Shown here: positions 32,292 through 44,525 of the stretch, one piece after another | How positions within the stretch are numbered: position 1 is the first letter of the stretch | Layout of the letters: each line of letters starts with the position of its first letter | Assembly (NCBI GenBank): GCA_023653785.1 | Contig: JAMKCH010044164.1 | Location: forward strand, 1-64,000 | Direction of reading: 5' to 3' | Source of the DNA: Ophioderma brevispina | Taxonomy: Eukaryota; Echinodermata; Ophiuroidea; Amphilepidida; Ophiodermatidae | DNA: 64,000 nucleotides | Position numbers and translations under genes: made by a program | The notes under the pieces: generated by a model | The model's database searches: none | Told to the model about the DNA's origin: nothing | Seen by the model: the letters and a program-made list of their open reading frames with translations, nothing else

Positions 32292-33440
32292 ATGCATCCT
32301 CCAACGGCATTGTCAATACGCCGAAGAGTACTTGCACTCCGACGGGAAGGGTACAAACAAGCCAGAGTCGCTGATTTCCTCGGGATATCGCAGAGTACCG
32401 TCTGTAAATTCCTCAGGCATCATCGAGAGGTGGGTCATTTGAGGCCATGAAAACCCTCAGGACGACCACGATTGACTACCAGACGAATTGATGCTTAATC
32501 TGTGCCCTAGAGCCAGGAAAACGCCAACGGCCCGTCTTCATCGTTTGTGAGAAGACACTATGGAATCAAAGTTTCCCTCGAAACTGTAAATCGGTGATTG
32601 CTTTTACATGGGTACCACGAGAAAGACGAATGACCAAATGTCCACGCCCAACTGTTCACCAGAGTTGATAAACTTCGCTGGGCGCACAGAATATTACAGT
32701 TTGTTACAGTTTGTTGGCGAGATCCGCTACAGCCTTGACCATCAAGATGGAAGACAAAGGGTTCGTCGATTACGTGGTGAGAACCTCCAAGATGACTGTA
32801 TTCAGGAATCGGCTCAAGGTGGTGGCGGATCAGGTGGTATGGGCCGATCTGAAAGCAACTATAGTCCGACGGGAGCCAGAGTCCGGACTCCATAGACGAT
32901 AACGGACAAAGCGTGAAACTAATGTTGCGTGAAGATTCAACTGGATTGAGTGTCCTATTCCTTACTGTTAGTCGGACTGTGAGTACGCCGGGCTATAATT
33001 ACTTTTACACCGGTATTCATTATGGAGAAAGAATATCACTGGTGGTGCCAGATTAAAACATGAACGCCGTCGTGTACCTGGGCATTCTGGAAACCACTGT
33101 TTGCCACATGCAAGAAGAGTTTATGTAAACAATTTTCGGCTGCAAGACGACAATGTCAAGCCGCACAGGGCCGCTGTAGTGAGACAGAGGCAGACGGGGT
33201 GGAGCAGATACCATGGCCTGCTTGCTCCCCTGATTTGAACCCTACCAAGCAAGCCGGGATGCAATAGGCCGAGCCATCAAGTACAGGAACAATCTTCCTG
33301 AAACACTACAGAAGTTAGCTCAGCCTCTGACCGATGAGTGGGACGTTGTGCCCATTGACATCATGAACAACCTTGTGGACAGTATGCCGCGACGTCTTGA
33401 CGCACTGATTCATGCCAGGGGTGGCCATACCCGATATTAG
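32292..33440 (+). pseudogene. Degenerate Tc1-like transposase
   Basis: Starting at the ATG at 32,292, the first 50 codons read RRRVLALRREGYKQARVAD then LGISQSTVCKFLRHH, a Tc1/Pax-type helix-turn-helix. It is followed after a stop by a GRPRLTT linker. Further on, in shifted frames, come QDDNVKPHRA (second catalytic aspartate motif, about 33,143) and WPACSPDLNP (about 33,213), then an AIGRAIKYRNNLPE-type tail and HARGGHTRY. The first catalytic motif and the final acidic residue are damaged. In a live element this enzyme cuts and pastes DNA at TA. TIRs were not found. Confidence 0.85.
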
Positions 33441-33616
33441 TGACCTATTGACATTTAAACAGCTAGTACTATTAAACATTTCGATGCATGAAATCGCCAA
33501 AAAATGTGTTATATGTAAAAATGACTGATGTTAAAAACTTGTAACAAAATCCTTAAATCTGCTGTTCAAATACCCCTTCTCCTTCCAGGCTAAGGACGCA
33601 GTTCGTAAAGGGTTAA

Positions 33617-33905
33617 TTAAGAAATAAAGGGTTTGCAGTTTAATTTATGGGCGAATAATGTGTCCGAGGTCAGAAAAACGAAATAATGGGCGAGGCGCAG
33701 CCGAGCCCATTATTTGGATCTTTGGCCGAGGATACATTATGAGCCCATAAGTGACACTGCATACCCTTTATTTCTATTCTATTACCGAAAACAGCTTCAT
33801 TTAATAAGAAAATGCATTGGCGACCCATTATTGCAGAATAATGGGCAGTAAACTGACCAATCAGAATGCTGCATTTTCAATAATGGGCAGCAGAGGTAAT
33901 AGAAT
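33617..33905. mobile_element. Hairpin MITE, family F copy 2
   Basis: Direct-orientation copy of 30,075-30,367, with the same nested palindrome (core GGCGCAGCC) and the same 'gaccaatcagaatgctgcat' segment. It sits just 3' of the dead Tc1 element. Flanks beyond the repeat differ, so this is a separate insertion. Confidence 0.85.
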
Positions 33906-34194
33906 TGTGGATTAAGTTCATCGTGATATGTTCGGAAGAGACTGATCCTTCAAGTAGTGTGGCGATATAAAAACTAGATATCATAAATAACTCACAAGTT
34001 AAGAATCATTCCATAAAAAGTGGTGCCAAATATATTCCAACTTTATGAGCAACAATGTAGGATCCATATCTATACTAATTTTCCAAAAATAGGGACCCAT
34101 AGATATACCAGAGATGCAACATTATCGACTTCAAAATCCGGATTAACCCCGCTGCAAAATTGTGTAATTTCCCAATAACGGGCATTTAGATTTA
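33906..34194. other. Spacer with a duplicated block
   Basis: 33,975-34,040 matches 31,471-31,540. Otherwise no feature. Confidence 0.5.
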
Positions 34195-37090
34195 AATATT
34201 CAATCAATCAATCAGAAAAATTTATGTCCTAGCGCCAAATACATAAAAATGTTCAACGGCGCTCAAGCTCAAGAAAGTACTGCTGATAGGCATCCTAAAT
34301 AGACGGCTCTTCAGGAGCTTCTTAAACTGTTCAAAAGTACAATGTTTAATATGGCCAGGTAGTCTATTCCATAATTTGGGAGCATAGGCAGCATAGGAAC
34401 GGTCACCAAAAGAAATACACCGATGGTACTTTTCTTGGCTCAACAAGAAAAGTACCATCGGAGGATGATGATCTAAGCTGCCTTTGAGTTACCCGAACTT
34501 GAAGCATATAGATGATATCAGATGGAGCCTGTCCGTGAAGTGTTTTGCACACGAGTGCGAGAATTTTGTAATCAATGCGCTGTTTGATGGGGAGCCAGTG
34601 AAGTTCATTTACCAGTTCAGAAGTGATGGAGTCAAACTTGCGCTTCACATTTTGAAGTTTCTTCTGCAGTTTCTTGCTAATCCCCACCAACAAACTATTA
34701 CAATAGTCAAGGCGAGATGTCACGAGAGAATGAATAGCCATTTTTGTGGCATCTTCCATGAGCAATTTCCGCACACGTCCAATGTTCACAAGATGAAAAT
34801 TGGCAGCTTTTATCACGCTAGCAATTTGGGCCGACATAGTTATTCTAGTGTCAACATAACACCCAGATTTCTAATGGGGTCAGATGAAATGGTGATGTTA
34901 ACACCAGCAACATTCATACTAGTAAGGTTAATCTTGGCGAGTTGTGCACGAGAACCGAGTAACAACACTTCCGTCTTCTCTGCGTTTAACTTGAGAAGGT
35001 TGGCAACCATCCACTCATGCACTTCGGTAATACAAGCTTCAATTTTAGAAACAGCATGAGAAACACCACTTGCTGTGACTGGGGAGATGGAGACATATAT
35101 CTGCGTGTCATCAGCATACATTTGAAGCTCCATGCCATGCTTACGAATGATGTTACCGAGCGGAAGCACATAAATCAGAAACAGTAGTGGACCAAGACAT
35201 GATCCCTGCGGGACGCCAAAACAGAGGACTTGATAAGCGGAGAAACTGCCATTAATATGACTCTCTGTGGATTTGAACCACTGGAGCGGCAAGCCACGAA
35301 TACCAAGGAATTGTTCCATGCGAGCGAAAAGGACATTATGGTCAATAACATCGAAAGCAGCACTAAGATCAAGAAGGACGAGGATGGTAATGCCCTTCTT
35401 CTCCATGGTCCACATAATGTCATTGTGGACCTTCAGCAAGGTTGTCTCGGTGCTGTGAAATCGCTTGTAAGCTGCTTGACGTGACTCATGAAGATTATAT
35501 CGACTCATATGATCATTAAGCTGTTTTGCAACAACTCTCTCGAGTACCTTCGACAGGTAAGACAAATTGCTTACTGGCCGATAGTTTTTCAACACATTAT
35601 GATCCAAACTGGACTTTTTCAATAATGGTGTGACAATGGCAGATTTAATGAGGTGAGTGAAACATTAGCAATTGATGTTATTGCTGGCAAAAGTGAGTCT
35701 TGGAGCTACTTTATAAGCACCGATGGAAAAGGATCCAGGAGACAAGTTGGACTAGGCGTCTTAGAGATAATATCCAAAATGTCACTTTCAGTAACTTGAG
35801 CAAAAGTATCCCAGGGGGACAAGTACAGGAGGAGCAGAATATCATAGGGGCCTTATTTAAGGAATTCGTTTACCTCCCACTGCCGAAAAGGTTTGACACC
35901 TTTGGTAGTTAGTATGGACCCTCTACATCAATGCTAGGTAGGTAGTACTCTCAATTGTGCTAAATGATGAGGACACTCATGATCAGGCAACTTTGACATC
36001 TTCTTATTATGTAGAATGTCATTGATGATGCGAAATAGATTCTTGGAGTCACTGCCACAATCCAAAATTTTGTTGTTGAAGTAGTTACTCTTTGCTTTGA
36101 ATAGTTGGTTATTATAGCTATTTCTTTTGCGTTTGAAATCTTTGTAGTCCATAAAGGAACCACTGTAGTGCCACTTGTGTTCTGCCGTTCTACGATCACG
36201 TTTGGCTTGATGCAGAGAATCTGAATACCATGGTTGCCGTGGACGAAGAACAACAGTTTTTAAAGTAGCGGGAGCATGCTTGTCAATAAGGTTGGTTAGC
36301 ACAAGATTGTATTTATCAACCATGCTGCAAACATCAGATGCAGGACAGTTAGTCAATTCAGAGGCCAGAATGTCCTCTTGAAGATCCTGAATATTGATAG
36401 ATCTGTATTTTCTTCCTGATACAGTTTGCTTCATTTGCTTTGGTTTCGAGTAGACCAAGTAGTATACAATGAGACTATGGTCGGATACACGATCTAAAAC
36501 CCTAACATCTTTCAGAGCGTATCTCTTCACGGGATATCCATATCCAATGTTGGTCCAACACATGTTGTCAAGTCCAAGGACTCAATGATTTCCATGAAAT
36601 GGCGAGTCTCCAAGTTCTCAGGCACATCAAGGTGAAGTCAAGTCACCAACAACAAGTAAGTCACCCTTAGCCATGGTAAGGTCTTGCATAATTTCTGCTG
36701 AATTCTCAAAAAATGTCTTGATGGATGAGGTATGTAGATCCCAAATAGAGTCAAACACTTGGATCCTAAGGAAAAAATCCAATTCACAAACTTTCAAAGC
36801 TGGTTAATGTTAGAGTTGATATTTGTTGACACAATTCTTGTTCTTTGTGTCGGGGAGTAGTGCGATACCTCCATGGAGGTCACACCCCTGCGTGGAACAT
36901 TAAAAATGTCATAACCTGTAGAGCACCAAGTGATTGATATAAAAAATCATCACTGCCATCATCACTTATCCAAGTCTCCGAAGGGCAAAAATGTCCATTG
37001 ATGTCAGTATAAGACAGTCCATGATTCCTGTAGTAGTCTTGGTTTTGGAATGACCCAGCAGTCCAGCTGTAAATATTCATGACCAAGCTT
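34195..37090 (-). pseudogene. CR1/L2-superfamily LINE, decayed ORF2
   Basis: Read from 37,090 downward. A weak endonuclease part has an SETWISDD motif, then 'GDLLVVGD' near 36,660 and an SDHSLIVYY motif near 36,470, followed by a linker with RQPWYSDSLHQAKR. The palm linker PSPTCLLDPFPS lies near 35,770. The reverse transcriptase runs 35,622-34,840 with NYRPVSNL, the catalytic LDLSAAFDVIDH, GVPQGSCLGPLLF and YADDTQIY. C-terminal motifs SRLDYCNSLL, LHWLPIKQRIDYKIL and AYAPKLWNRLP follow to 34,222. The 3' end has a GGCGCTA stretch and a short (TGAT)n tail near 34,195-34,215. Multiple frameshifts and stops make it inactive. Such enzymes reverse-transcribe their own RNA at a nicked target. The clade call is from motif style. 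Confidence 0.9.
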
Positions 37091-37496
37091 TAGTCAGCCT
37101 GGTGTAACCGTTCGATATCTGTAAGAGCGATCTCTACCATTAAGTCTTGAAAAAGATAGCACCCGGAAGTTGATGCCGTTTTGAATTCGCTGTTTCTGTT
37201 AGGGTGGCATTTCCTTAAACCCCGCGTGTTCGCCCCCTGGTTTAAAGTGTTAACTGCCTACCTCATGATTTGTTTCACGAACCACATAGGGCAGATTTTG
37301 GGCAATTGGATCGCTAGATTGGGAGCTCCTACGTACAGTCTTTTTGCTCGTAAAAATCGATTACTGTTCAAAAAGATCTGAAAAAAATGTGTGTGTATAA
37401 AATATATTTAAGCTCCTTAAGTCGAAAGCTTTCCATTGATATCAACAAGCCACCGATGCATGGGTTACTTTAAGGCAATTCATCTGTCATTTTAGA
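37091..37496. other. Non-coding stretch
   Basis: May include the old 5' region of the LINE; no feature recognised. Confidence 0.35.
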
Positions 37497-38480
37497 CCAT
37501 GGGACGTGCACCAAGATAACAAACTGTATAAAAATCTGTAGTCCCCATGTGGGGCTAAGGGAAAACAAGTGTAAATTCATAATAATATTACGATCACATA
37601 ATGTTTGTCCCGCACATAAAACTGGCACATTTTCTTACAAATTATAAAATGTCACCTCACATTCTTTGCCCAATATCAGAGACCAATGGATATGTATAGG
37701 AGTCAGCTAGCCATGAGCTAAAGATAGTTACAATGGGACGGGGGGAGGTATGTAGGGCCATGTTATAGCCAGGTGTTACCACCTCAACGATTCGGGTTGA
37801 GTGACAAATAACCGTCCTCTCTCACAATAACACCAGTGTACCATTATAATATAGGTCGTGACACTACATTCTTCTGAAAACCGAGGTAAATTGAATGAAA
37901 TGAAGTTAAGCACTAAGTTACGGATTTGGTTTCTTGCACCAAAGTGTTAGGTAAAAGCTTGCCAGCAACATTCTCTCATGATGTTTGTTCATGTTCTCCT
38001 TTTCTAATAAATGATGAAAAATATGGCCAAAGTTAATTGAACACGCACTATAGCAGATCAATATTATTATCTGTGAATGAACGTTAAGATTTTGTCCTGA
38101 AAGGACTCAGTCTAAAGTAGAGAGCCGTAAACAGCTGAAATCTCTTTAGCTGCGCGACAATATAACAATGGTCCTGCACTCCGATGGAAAGGGAATTGAA
38201 GTGTTTTTCTACTACACACGAATACCGGGCCGAGGTGATTGAATATCTTACTCCATGTTGGCTGAAGTCTATGTGTATCCACTAGTCACTGATAGTGGGG
38301 AAATGAAATTGATTAGTGAACATTTTATTCTTTTTCAAGAAAAATGTGCCAGTTTTATTTGTGGGAACAGTACGATTATATGATTGTAATAAGTAATTAT
38401 TGAATTACAACTTGGTTTTCCCTAGCCCCCCGATGGGGACTACAAAACAACAGAATAGAGGACATGTCCCATCGACTATT
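37497..38480. mobile_element. Inverted-repeat element, family D copy 1
   Basis: Left arm (37,497 onward: 'catgggacgtgc', 'gtagtccccatg', 'aaaactggcacattttctt') is matched by the inverted right arm ending near 38,480 ('gtccccatcggg' on the minus strand, 'aaaactggcacatttttctt'). The arms extend at least 250 bp. A related copy is at 59,020-59,690. No coding capacity. Confidence 0.7.
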
Positions 38481-41430
38481 TCACGAAAGTAAATCTCGTT
38501 TTTACTCCTCACCTGCAAAAGCAAGTAATATGCCAAAATTTCGTAGCAGTGATAGCAAACGATGATGATAATGAGAAAACTGCCAGTTGATGTACAGGCT
38601 CCGACTTATGACCAGCAACCCTTTGTCCAGTTAAGTCCACCAATCTACCTATGAAGGGTGCTGCCAAATAATCTTAGAATCAGGTAATGGTGTTTTCATG
38701 CAACGGTATTACACATGTTACATAAATATACCTAAATAAGAGTGAATGTTTCATACGTGAATGGGAATCATAAAAGAACAGGTTGGAATTTCTGTCCGCC
38801 AATCACCAAGTAAAATTTACTGAGACTGTCTAGGGAAACTTCCATAGAATTAAACACTGAATCTGGAGTAACATATAGAAACACTGCCAGTCTCAAGGTC
38901 CATGGGAGAGTGTGGAGTGCCAAACGTGGACCACGCATTCAATACGGAGTAAACCCGAAGTTCGTTCTAACCTCGTCTTAAGTGGCCAAATTCATTCGGA
39001 GTGAAAAATGCGTGGTACACGTTGGCAGTCCTCTATGGGATTCATGGATAGCGGGTCTGAGTTCAGATTGAAACACACAGGAAGTTGCTTTTTCGCCTTA
39101 GCAATTGGCGGGAAATAATGCATACACCTGCTGGTGCACATATTCCCACAGAATGTCTATTGGTATACAAAATTCCTGTACTTTGAATAAAGTGAAGCCA
39201 TATTGCGTAGGGAATAATGCAACTTCCTGTGGTTTCACTTCGGCGATATTCAACGTGCGCCAAGCCCGCTAGCTATACCATGTGTAGGGCCAGTTGGGCA
39301 GCATCCCTTGATGAAGGAACCAGTTAGGTTCTGAATATTTCGGAAGAATTTTACATGGTCAGTGCAGAATAGAAGTTTAAACCTTGTTCTTTTATGAATA
39401 TACCTATTGGGTATAATGTACATTATACCATTCGCCCCTACGTTGTATCATGTGACTTTAGCCCCATTCACAAACCGTGACAGCAGACGACACATGCGTT
39501 CAGTGAATGGTGTGTTTGTTTGTTTGTTTGTTTGTTTGTTTGTTTGCGTGTGTCGATCTTCTCATGAAATATTAATTTTCGGAAGCTTAAGAACAGATTT
39601 GTTGTTTCGATATTTAATCTATGGGACTGGAACGGTCGAAAATTGAATTGAGAAATTAAAAAATAAATCTTTCACACGTGATATGATCATTTATAATCAA
39701 TATTTACAGTTGATAAAAATCCTAACAGCAATAACCAATTATGAATTTCAGTACTAACACAGACCAGATTATTGGACTTTTGTTTTAATTCCATGTAATA
39801 ATAAGTTTAGTACCCATTTCCGTCAGCTTACCGTATGCTTACCTCGTATATGAACAACAATTATTCCCGAAATATTATTATTAGATATTATTATTATAAT
39901 TATAGGTTTTACTCCATCACAAGAATAAAGGTTATGGCTATTAATGTGTATGCTCATTTATGCCATTTATGTATGTACTCATTAACATTATTGTATTTAT
40001 TTATGCCAATTTTCGTTGTTTTCATTGAGAATCTGCATCCTCTCTTAAGAACGTGCTCATTGACAATATCAACAATTATTTTGCAGAATTTTCTTTTCCA
40101 ATCCTCAGAAATATTATCAGATTAATACATATTTTGTTCGGTAATCGTCACTGCCATATCGATCTATTTCGTCGCCATTTTCTTTTAAGTTGCGAGTCGC
40201 CCGCTTTGAAAACCAGCAAAATACGATGCGACGTCATTGCCACATCGATCTATTTCGTCCCCAGTTATAATGCCTATTATATTTCTTCACACCCAGGTCT
40301 CTTTTTAAGGGCTACATGTGCTACATTGCCAGGTATAAAGATTATGTTTTTGGTTGAAGTTCAGGAATGATCACAATCAATTGAATTCCCTGTTATTGCC
40401 ATTACCATCAACATCAAGGGACTCTAGTGTATCAAAACTGATTTCTTCTCTCGAATGGACTAGCCTTGACGATAGACGATAGATTTCCCGTCTCACCATG
40501 CTTTTCAAGATTTGGTCACGACACTGGCACGATTTTCTCGTTAAAACCCCTCAGGGGCTCTTACACGCACTCATGCCTTATCCTTTTATTGCCCAAAACT
40601 GCTAGAACAAATGTTACGAACCGCTTCTTCACCTGGACTGTTATTACTGGGATTGACTTTTTTTTACCAATTTTAGCCATTTTACCCTATAACTCCAAAA
40701 ACCATTGGTCATAGATGGTACAAACCATAATTTTTGAATCCTTATGACTAGCCGGACAATATGGCATACATTTTAAACATGATTGGAGATTTAAAAAGTT
40801 TTGACCCCTTGTAAACTTGAAATTGGCCCATATGAAAAAAGTGACACCACAATTGAGATTAATACCTACCTAGCGTGGTTATAGAGGCATACTAAATACA
40901 AAGGTGTCAAAACCTTTTCTGTAGTGGAGGGTAAACGATGATGTTGACCTGGGTTTCCTAGCTCCTTCCACTATAGAGTGAGAAAAGGTACTTTAGTTGC
41001 CAAGATTCGGATGATTTAGATCTTAAATGTAAGGGACATGATTTAATTGTTGCAACATGGCTAGATTGTGGTGAGCAACCAAATAACCACCTATGTCAGT
41101 GTCTATAACAAATTCTTGGTCTTCATCAAAGGCAGAAGACAAAACCCGGGTTAAAACACATAACTGTCTGTTCCAGCAAATAAAACCTGCACATTTTCTG
41201 AAAATGAATAAATATGCGGAGTTGAAAAAAAAAATTATAAATTATCCTTTTCATCTGAGAGGCAAGGCCCATTGTTATATTGCAGAGCCAGTAAAGATAG
41301 TAAAAAAGATCTTGATGTTATCACAGTGACATATCACCTTCACGGTTCAGGGAATTGCAAGTAATTTTTGTGATTGCTGATTGCGATTTTTTTTAATACT
41401 TTACAAATCTTGTAAAAATCATCATCTAAG
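38481..41430. other. Non-coding stretch with minor repeats
   Basis: Holds an imperfect hairpin at about 38,900-39,050 ('gtggaccacgcatt' against 'aatgcgtggtacac' when folded), a TTTG tetranucleotide run at 39,511-39,545, and two copies of 'atcgatctatttcgtc' about 85 bp apart near 40,158 and 40,245. No gene recognised. Confidence 0.45.
39511..39545 (+). repeat. (TGTT)n microsatellite
   Basis: Eight consecutive TGTT-type units. Confidence 0.95.
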
Positions 41431-41439
41431 CCAGGGAAA

Positions 41440-41652
41440 TTGCCAAGGTACGTGGATTCACCACGGCGGCGTTCCTCAAACAAAACAAGTAATATGGGGG
41501 GAAAAAACCTTTTTTACAATGCCGCACCAGCTCTTAGGAACAAATTACAAAGAATCATACGTACCTCACCCACCATTGCACTTTCAAATCCAGACTCTAA
41601 AACACATTTATTTCACAATGATGTAGTGTTTATTTTAAGGAGGGGATTGTAG
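41440..41652 (+). pseudogene. LINE C-terminal fragment (CR1/L2 style)
   Basis: The frame contains NLFYNAAPALRNKLQRIIR, then KTHLFHN. This is the AAPxLWNxLP...LKTHLF pattern found at the extreme C-terminus of CR1/L2-superfamily LINE proteins, also seen at 34,222-34,458 in the longer copy. The remaining protein is missing (5' truncation). An AT-rich 3' tail follows. Confidence 0.6.
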
Positions 41653-41745
41653 TGTAAGGTAGTTTTGTTTTATTTAATTTGTAATTAAGTTGTTTATTAG
41701 GCTGGTAGTACAGAATCATATAGAGCATAGGATTTAGGATAATGT

Positions 41746-42839
41746 TTAAAGGGGACATAATGGCATGAAAAAAATTGACATAATGAAAAAGATCCTTACT
41801 GGAATCACTTCACGAGTTTAAAAACATTTGGATGTTTACATTCTGTAAAAACAGTAATAACAGGAAGAGTTCCGGGGGTGCAGTTGTGGAAATTTCGGGA
41901 AAAGGATGCTGACCTTACTGCCAGAATTTACCCAAACTTGAAAAAAGCATAGTGTGTCATCAGGACATTCAAGGGGGGTGAAAAGCATTCAAAACCAGTC
42001 GTACGTGCTGGGCGCTGACATTTGAATTATGCACGAATAATTCTTCAGTTTGGGCTTGTATACACACATAATGTCAATTCGATACAAACACATCCGCCAA
42101 AAATATCAGTTGTTGAGTGGGGTGCTATTGGGTGGTTAAATTTTGTCCTACCCATGGCCACACAACGAATGATGAATGAAATGACACATCAGTACTCTTG
42201 ATTTTAAATAAACCGCCCAATGAATAATCTTGTCACCTAAGCGCGCATTGCATTATGAGAAAAAAGAGTATATGAGCACAATGATCCAGTACCACTTTAT
42301 AGCACCTGGCCACATCTAACACATACAGTAATTTGGATCCTACCGATTGGTTGATATGCAAAGTCGGCACCCACATGTAGTGGGAAAGAAGCGGATGGCA
42401 GCCATTGCTTTCTATGTTGGACTCTAGGTCTTTCTTTGTGGTCGGCAAAAATGCGAGACGGTGAATTTCTAAATTACGTACGTTTGGCTCTCTATCTATA
42501 TAGAACCTCTTGAGACCATTGTACATGTGCTAATCCAGGCTAATCCATCTTCACTTGCCAGATCAGTTATCTTACTACAAACTCTAAAGTACAATGCCTG
42601 AAATCCCGGTATGAAGGCTTTTGAATTGGTTCGCAAACTGCTTAGATACACTGTAATTCTTGTAAGGGATGTGAACACAGTGCTTTTCTTTTCTGTACCC
42701 CCCCCCCCCCACCACAAAAACACACGAAACTTTCCTGTTTGTAAGAAAGTAAAACATCCAATTGTTTTTCAAACTCGTGGAAGTGATTTCAGAAAGCGGG
42801 CTTTCATTATGTCATTTTTATGCCATTATGTCCCTTTAA
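41746..42839. mobile_element. TTAA-flanked Kolobok-like element, 1.1 kb
   Basis: Bounded by TTAA at 41,746-41,749 and 42,836-42,839. Inverted ends begin AGGGGACATAATGGCAT and (reverse strand) AGGGACATAATGGCATAAAA, then both reach 'gacataatgaaa', about 38 bases. AG-starting termini and TTAA target fit Kolobok. Its 3' 300 bp resemble 57,990-58,260, so the family is dispersed. No transposase motif seen. Confidence 0.75.
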
Positions 42840-43744
42840 TTATCAAAAAATCGCGCCATCGATAAATTTCAAAATTTTGTACACATTATAATGAGGGGAA
42901 ATTATATTTAAATCACTCTTAACACAAAATTTAAATTCCGGGCTGCCTTTAAAGGGCGTTAAGGTCAAAAGAGTAATCTCAGCTATTATAACAAGCAATA
43001 AAAATATTTCGAAGTTATTGCGGCTTGTGGTTGTTCAAAAATCTAATAAACGTCACCATATTTTGGCCAACCACAAGTCATAAAAGCGTTGCATTTTGAA
43101 AGTAAATGTGCATTTTCTTAGTGGGCTCGTCCTACAAGCTCATAGTAAAAAGATGGAAAATATTGCTGCAATATAGTACTCAGAGTAAATATCCATTATT
43201 GGCTATGAACAAAATAACCACCAATCACGTTTGAGATTACTCAATTGGAAAATGTCATTTTGTACACGTCAATACGGAAGATAAACTTTAAAATTATATA
43301 ACGCAAATTCTTAAATTTGTTATTGATTTTAAAATTGGAAGACTTATAGGTAAGTCTTATACATATGCGAAGAATTTTAAAAAGCCAACATATTTTCCTC
43401 CAAACTGTATGACGTCATTTAGTAAATCCCAAGAAATTGCAGAACTCTCAATTGGTATTCTACAGGGTTAAAATGTAGGAAACATTTTGTCTACAAAAAA
43501 CCTATCTGAAGAAATGCTTCTATCGATTTCAGACTGCGCGAGACGCTGACTATTAAGAAAAGTGATCTTAAACCTCTATTGAACTGGAAAAGGGGAAGTC
43601 TACGCAGAGGTCTGATTTAATCTGGTAACTGGAATGATACCCCAAAACCCAGTAAACTTTCTCTCCTCTGTGCCACAATTATTGTAGAGGTGGCGAAAGT
43701 ATGACCATCGATCTGGAATGCTTCATCAGATTTAGTTGATGTAT
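42840..43744. other. Non-coding stretch
   Basis: A TTTAAAGGGCGTTAAGG sequence at about 42,948 resembles a TTAA-type terminus without a partner. No gene seen. Confidence 0.35.
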
Positions 43745-44000
43745 ATTCCTAAATCAGAGATTGTGAAATATGATAATTTTTTTGTGTGAAGTAATTAAAA
43801 ATAGTCATCTCAGAAACTAAAGATAGTCACCTAAAATGATTAATCCCAAGTTCTAGAGATGGATGGGGTTTCGTTTTCATGTAATCAACATTTAGGCACA
43901 GTATAAACAGTGCCATGGATACCATTTACAGTAAAACAAAATTCGGATTCGGAATTTTCATACAAAGTTAAATTAATCTATGTGAAGGACTTCGATTTGA
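43745..44000 (+). repeat. Dispersed repeat family B, copy 2
   Basis: Shares 'agtaattaaaaatag', 'aactaaagatagtcacctaaaat' in part and 'tatgtgaaggac' with the 17,948 copy, same orientation. Confidence 0.75.
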
Positions 44001-44403
44001 GCGTAGTTCTTTCACACAGTTGTTAGTATTATGGACAAGCATTTCCACTCTTTTCAAAAATCACGGAGCGGATCCCCTGCCTTGATTATAGGGGAAATCG
44101 CCCCTAATTAAATACCTTTAATATAACCAATATAATAATTTTGTTCATATTATACAACATAATAAATGCTTAAGAGTGGATAGAAAAAAATATAGTAAAG
44201 GTCAATTTTGACATTGAAATGGAACATGGAATAGCTTCCAGTCGGAGGCTTTCTTTTCACTATCCAGGACATTGTCCAAATAAAATCAATCAAATCAATA
44301 TTAAACGATCAAAATAGGACCGGGAGGATAATCTATTACTCTTGCACCAGTCTAGGCAAGTCAATACTTGTTTTATGATATAGATAATCAATGAGCTAGA
44401 GGC

Positions 44404-44525
44404 GTTCGTGAAAAAAACCAGCTGAGCGCTTGTATTGGTTAACATGGTCGAAGCGGCGCAGGACCGCCGCCGAGACCCGATGTTAACCAAGTTCAAGCGC
44501 GAAGCTTGTTATTTTTACGAAAGCC
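44404..44525. repeat. Imperfect hairpin with GC-rich loop
   Basis: 'ttcgtgaaaaaaaccagctg', then 'gcgcttg' and 'ttggttaacat', are inverted in the right half ('gttatttttacgaaagcc', 'caagcgcgaag', 'atgttaaccaa'). The centre is a CCGCCGCC-rich loop. Probably a short hairpin MITE. Confidence 0.6.

Noticed and set aside
34484..35484. Plus-strand frames of 84-191 codons
   Set aside because: Antisense to the LINE reverse transcriptase, which has clear catalytic motifs on the minus strand.
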